From: Siniperca chuatsi
Taxonomy: Eukaryota > Chordata > Actinopteri > Centrarchiformes > Sinipercidae
DNA length: 64,000 nt
Direction: 5' to 3'
Assembly (NCBI RefSeq): GCF_020085105.1
Contig: NC_058063.1
Location: forward strand, 16,725,262-16,789,261
The position numbers and the translations under genes were made by a program. Below the pieces are notes generated by a model. It was not told the origin of the DNA, did no database searches, and saw only the letters and a list, made by a program, of their open reading frames with translations. Positions 47,201 to 64,000 of the stretch are shown in pieces. Numbering within the stretch: the stretch's first letter is position 1; each line of letters begins with the position of its first letter.

Positions 47201-47801
47201 AGTTAAAACATGCTGTTTTCCTCTTCATTTTTGTTTCTCCAGGTTCCACTCTTTCCTCTTATTCCTAGGCTACTCCCGAGCTATGGTGAGGGACACCAAA
47301 GAGGAGGACTTCTGTAAAACAATCAGTAACTTTTCTTTGGAGTACAGGACCACACGCCAGGCCATCCTCCTGCAGAGAGAGAGGGAGCGACAGAAAAGTG
47401 GAGCAGAAAGCCCAGGCCCTAACACTCCCGCAGCCAGAAGGAAACGCCAACAAACGCCAACAAAGGTTTCCATTTCAGATGCTCTTAAAGTGAAGTACCA
47501 TTCTGGACAAAATGATCGGCTGGTTTTGTTAACCTGCTATCTGTTGATCCACCAGGAAAATGAGGAGCAATGTAGGCTGGAGGAGGTGCTGAGAACACCT
47601 GAGTCCACCCCAAGACTGGACGGCACTCTGCCTCGAAACCGCAGGAGGATGACTGACATCCAAGGTACTTTATGTGATACACACATGCTTGAACAAAAGC
47701 ACAACCTGCTTCTCTTGACCTCTTTTATCTATCAAATGTGTTACACTGAACCCATATTTGTTTACTTCTCAGGTCCTTTCTCACGGAAAATGAAGTGGTG
47801 A
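44231..47801 (+). CDS. FHOD-type formin (FH1-FH2), short
   Basis: Nine exons close in frame: 44231-44692, 45321-45461, 45679-45861, 46234-46353, 46468-46629, 46791-47047, 47243-47465, 47556-47664 and 47773-47801, giving 561 aa. The order is a Trp/Asp-rich start ([20 protein letters not shown]), a short proline-rich FH1 ([18 protein letters not shown]), then FH2. FH2 marks are [102 protein letters not shown] and [11 protein letters not shown]; these fit FHOD1/FHOD3 best. Formins nucleate and elongate actin filaments; the FH1 segment recruits profilin-actin. The usual N-terminal GTPase-binding/FH3 region and a long C-terminal DAD tail are not visible. The ATG at 44231 has an upstream in-frame stop 24 bases away, but a TTTTTCTGAG acceptor there could make it an internal exon. 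Confidence 0.8.
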
Positions 47802-48590
47802 CCCTGCTGATATACTTTCAAAAGCCATTCAGTCACTGTTGTATTAGAAAACTAATTTTTGTGATTGTTATTTATGACTTATTTCTGTTAAAAGGCACAG
47901 TTTTGCAGCACAATATTGTTTATCAGTAAGAAATGGACAGGTGCATGAGATTTCACCTGACATTCAAGTTTTAATCATTTTTAGTCTGTGTTGTAAAGTA
48001 AACATGCATTAATATGAACAATAAAACAGCAAAATGAGCAATAAAATGTGTCAAATCTAAATTAATGTACCAACATTAAAACAAATTAAAACATTAACAG
48101 AAGGCATTAGCATAAGCATTTTGCCAAACTGAAGTCTGTTTGAGACGCTTAAGAATTCTACATTGTAACATAATGACATTGTTAATAACAAAATGTTACT
48201 TTGTATTTCATTGTTACATTACATTCTGTTCTTCACTACATTCTATTACATGTTACATTGTATTCTAGAATGCTGACTGTAGCAGCGACCTGCAGTTTGT
48301 GACATCACACACTACTTTTCCCTGTCTGTCTGTTCGCCATCAGCTGTTGCTCACGCGCGCTTGGACGCACCGCTGAGAAATAAGAATGTAGCGCGAGTGC
48401 GTGAGTGGGTGTTGGCAGTCTTTAAGTTATTGATTAGTGTTATTCAAATACAAATAAATACGAGTACACTAAACGGATGTCGTCATTCGTGAGCCGGACT
48501 GGCAAGCGCGTCTGCCAATGCCTGAAGGGTATATCCACACAGGAGGTTTAAACATCCAATCAGAAACTGTGATGCAGCAGTGGGCGTGAC
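47802..48590. other. 3' UTR of the formin gene and upstream region of hnrnpc
   Basis: AATAAA hexamers at 48020-48025 and 48040-48045 can end the formin transcript. After 48300 the sequence turns CpG-rich (CTCACGCGCGCTTGGACGCACCG, GTAGCGCGAGTGCGTGAG), consistent with a CpG-island promoter for hnrnpc. No TATA box is needed or seen. Confidence 0.5.
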
Positions 48591-48599
48591 CCTTTTTGT

Positions 48600-60830
<12,231 letters not shown>

Positions 60831-61830
60831 CTATACGAGCTTTTGGTACAATTCACATGGATGCATTCACGTGCAGTGTGAGGCTGTGGGTCGTCTGCGT
60901 GCCTTTTAAGGTGGATAGATACGGAGAAATTATGAGTTGTAAAATAGGATAAGAGTGTGATTCACATATGTTGGGTGGGTGTAGTTTTTAAGTGCAGAGC
61001 ACACAAGTTGAGACTGGACTGAGCCTTAAGTGTTTTTTATTACCTCGTTAAAAATCTTGCTGGGCCGGGAATTTCTCATATACCTTTAGATCAGCCATGC
61101 AGGTAGTTTTGCCCAGGTTTTGAAATATTTGTCTATGATATTCTATATTTATTTCTGTAAAAATACCCCTGGTTGACGGCAGATTTTCCATTGTATTGGA
61201 AAGAAGAAAAATCTGAAAGATGGATATCCCAAAACAGGGGTTTTCAAAGTCTGACACTGTGGGGCCCCCCTCAGACAAAATTAAGAAATTTGGCAAATTG
61301 GCACCTTTTTAAATGTATGCCGGATTAGTTACTAGGAGTTCCTGTTTGCAATATACCCATGGATGTAAAGACAACCATCACTGGATTATTTTGATACTGA
61401 ACAAAACTTTAAAATGGGATAATTCTCAGGCAAGTTCTGGAGTTATAAGGAGCTTCTTTTTTCTATGATATCTTAACGCATTTATGGACGTTTATTTGCG
61501 ATGGAAATCAGAGCTAATGATATCCTGTGTAAAGTGAAAGTCACACTCAATCTTAAAATGTGTGTATCATGTCTGCGTTCAGATTTGGATTTGTGATTTG
61601 TGTGAGTATGAATTTTGACACAAATTGCAGCAATCGGGTGGTAAGGGTTTTAGGTACCTTGATTGCCTTTCACCTCAGGCAGTAGCTTTCAGGCACACCT
61701 CAAAGTCTGAAATCCTCTGTCTCAAAAGATGGACAAGTAAGACCAAAACTATCTGCATGGCTAAATATCACTTGAGGTAAATGAGGAAATATGTTATTTT
61801 TGTAATTTGGGTGATCTGACCCTTTTTATT

Positions 61831-61861
<31 letters not shown>

Positions 61862-62243
61862 CTTTTCTTTTACTGTACCTGTAAACTTTGGAAAACTTGG
61901 AAACTTCCATTCAGTCTACAAGCTAGACATGGAAAGAAATCATTTAAATATATCTACTTGAAGGGAAGCAGCTTGTTTGTCCACAACTTCATTACAAATG
62001 ACCAAACTGCATCGATACACAGCTTCCTTATTAATATACATTATGCTGTCGGAGGTCTGCGGGCGCCTTGGAGCTCGGTAATGAAGGCAGAGAGTTGGCA
62101 GGAATAAAGAGGAATGCAAAGAGGAAAGAGGGATAACTAATCAATAAGCAGCAGGGTTCAGGGTGAACTGTGATTAACGAGGGAACAACAGACAGACGGA
62201 GGGGGGTGGATAATGAAAGTATGGATGATAAGAGGGGAGGATG

Positions 62244-62279
62244 GAGAGTGGATGGATGGATGAATGGATGGATGGATGA
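62244..62279. repeat. (GGAT)n microsatellite, imperfect
   Basis: Runs of TGGA/GGAT units with single interruptions (GAGTGGATGGATGGATGAAT and so on). Minus-strand open frames through it (PSIHPSIHP) are artefacts. Confidence 0.85.
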
Positions 62280-62729
62280 ACAAGCCGCAGAAGACTGGAA
62301 ACAGATGGAAGAGCTGACAGATGGAGACATGACAGGACAAGCAGAAAAGATTTTGTGGCATGCGCTGGGGGGGAAGAAGGATGCAGAAATACTCTAACTG
62401 TTACAGTGAGTGATTGCAGAGCAGTACCTTTGGTTAAAACGGCATCTAAGCACTGGTGGTTGTTCTTGTGCAGTGTTTTATTGGATAGAAAACGTTTTAT
62501 TGTTTGTCTACAAAACACTGAAAATATGTGTGCATTTTGAGGGTTTTATTAACATCATATTTGAGTTTTAAAAGTATTCCATGTCTTCAAGAAACTATAT
62601 GGGTACACCTACATTTAGATGATAAATGAACAGATTATATAATTGAGTCACATTCCACAACAGGCCTGAAACACTGCCGCTCTTTAATGCTTTTCAATGA
62701 ATGACAGAATTTTCAAAGAAGCCATAAAA

Positions 62730-62769
62730 CTCTCTGCAGCAGTTTGGACTGCTGCAGAGAGTCCAAACT
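62730..62769. repeat. Two overlapping perfect inverted repeats
   Basis: Stem 1 is CTCTCTGCAGCAG (62730-62742) against CTGCTGCAGAGAG (62749-62761), with a 6-base loop. Stem 2 is AGTTTGGACT (62741-62750) against AGTCCAAACT (62760-62769), with a 9-base loop. They share bases and cannot form together. Confidence 0.8.
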
Positions 62770-64000
62770 GAGAGAGTCACAATTTCATTTCAAACATTGA
62801 TCATATAAGTGCTTTTGAATGCACGTGAACCCACGTGACTTCATAGAGCGCTAGTTCGAAAAGCAGGCTTGTAAAAGGTTATTGAATAGAACTGTCAAAA
62901 TGACTGACAGCAAATATAGCTGCCATTGAGGAAAGCACTTAATGTCAAATCATGGCTAAAAGCTAAACAACTATAAATCACATTACACTTTTGACCGTGA
63001 AACATTCATTCACATCTCATAGGCTATACTATATGATGTAAATGCGTGCACAACTGTAGCTAAATGAACATAAATGAAATGAAAGTGATTATAGTGCAGT
63101 GGGAGGTTAACGTGTGACCGTGGTGTGATCACTGTTGCATGGGGAACCTTGCCCAGTCCAGCGGAATCAATGGCTCAGTAGCACAGAGGAGCTCACACAC
63201 ACAATCTGTCTCACTTTCTGGCTTTGTCACATATTTACACACATATACACACCCTGTCTGAGAGCAAAACATTTGCTATGTAGCTTTTAAATTGTATAAA
63301 TATCTAAGCACACACGTAGTAGAAAGTTGTGGACATTTTGCACACATACATACAAACACTGAAATTGAGCAATGTTGTCCACTATGCTGTCCAGTGAAAA
63401 TCATGTATCACCATGTATCATGTATTTTATTTTTTTTATTTTTGACAAACTGAAGAATTTTATTATTTAATGGGTTTTTACATTTCTTCTCCTTAAACCA
63501 CTTGAAACTCCATTTAACTATCAGAAAAATGCGGTGTCACAAAGCTGAAAACTGTTTTTGTCTGCCTGTGAAAAGTTGACCTTTTGGAGATACATGGTTT
63601 TCACAGGACAGAGAGCAACCGGACTGCCTTGTTGTTATGGAGAGTGTCCAGGAAAGTGAGAGGTCACAGGTTTGATTCCAGCAAAGTGTATCCACTGACA
63701 GCTCTTTAACTGTCCTATAGAGCAAGCCACATTCTTTGTAAGTCCTTTAGATAAAGCCAACAGCTAAATGACTGATGACAACATAGAAATCAAAATCCTT
63801 TGTGTCCCTGTTAGATCATCTGGTTTTTAGTAAATATTATGTGATTATTTGGCACTTTCTCAAAAGTGACAGAATGAGACCGTGAACCAGCTCTTGAAGC
63901 AACTTTTAACATAATACAGAGCTGGCTGATTTGTTTAGGGGACTGATTTTTTAAAAAAAAAAAAAAAAAAAGGAAGGATCACATTTTTTCTGTTTTAAAC

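Larger units (their letters stand above)
60831..64000. other. Gene-free stretch downstream of hnrnpc
   Basis: No exon can be supported. It contains an A-rich run at 61830-61860, a GGAT-type microsatellite at 62244-62279, a pair of overlapping perfect hairpins at 62730-62769 and an A-run at 63952-63971. Open frames are short or low in complexity. Confidence 0.5.

Noticed and set aside
62031-62518. Minus-strand frames with His/Pro/Ser repeats
   Set aside because: They are produced by the GGAT microsatellite and purine-rich flanks.

Overview
This window is teleost fish nuclear DNA. Its genes are spliced, with GT-AG introns. Introns and intergenic DNA are AT-rich and full of short dispersed elements typical of fish. 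The families present are teleost-like: tandem C-type lectin domains, a secreted C1q-like protein, a PARP14-type ADP-ribosyltransferase and a kelch protein with two BTB domains. A KLHL33-type gene near HNRNPC recalls human 14q11.2, where both genes lie. No prokaryotic or viral gene was seen.

Layout: 1-1702 (+) holds the last two exons of a PARP14-like gene. 3171-4568 holds an orphan coding-like exon (-), the 3' end of a dead LINE, and a relic of a klhl33 first exon fused to the LINE end. 5685-9701 (+) is a complete four-exon klhl33-like gene (815 aa). 13978 to about 18935 (-) is a secreted lectin with three CTLDs (362 aa). 19928-20306 (-) holds two unrecognised coding-like exons. 20991-22651 (+) is a C1q-like gene with two frameshifts. 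23374-28180 (-) is a second klhl33-like gene (1170 aa) with a very acidic, repeat-built N-terminal half. The two kelch genes therefore converge, tail to tail, around the lectin and C1q genes.

28181-34661 is mostly dispersed repeats. 34662 to about 40640 (-) is a small gene I could assemble exon by exon but not identify; it encodes about 229 aa ending in a hydrophobic segment. 44231-47801 (+) is a FHOD-type formin FH1-FH2 gene with no recognisable N-terminal regulatory region, preceded by two coding-like segments. 48600 to about 60830 (+) is hnrnpc (301 aa from seven coding exons, plus two leader exons), with a Tc1/mariner-type element and a foldback element in one intron. 60831-64000 has no gene that I can support.

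The genes do not form a pathway. The lectin, C1q-like and PARP genes are immune-type families. The kelch proteins are likely cullin-3 adaptors. The formin acts on actin, and hnRNP C binds nuclear pre-mRNA. Exon boundaries were chosen by hand from splice signals and reading-frame closure. Family calls rest on recognised motifs, not on searches.
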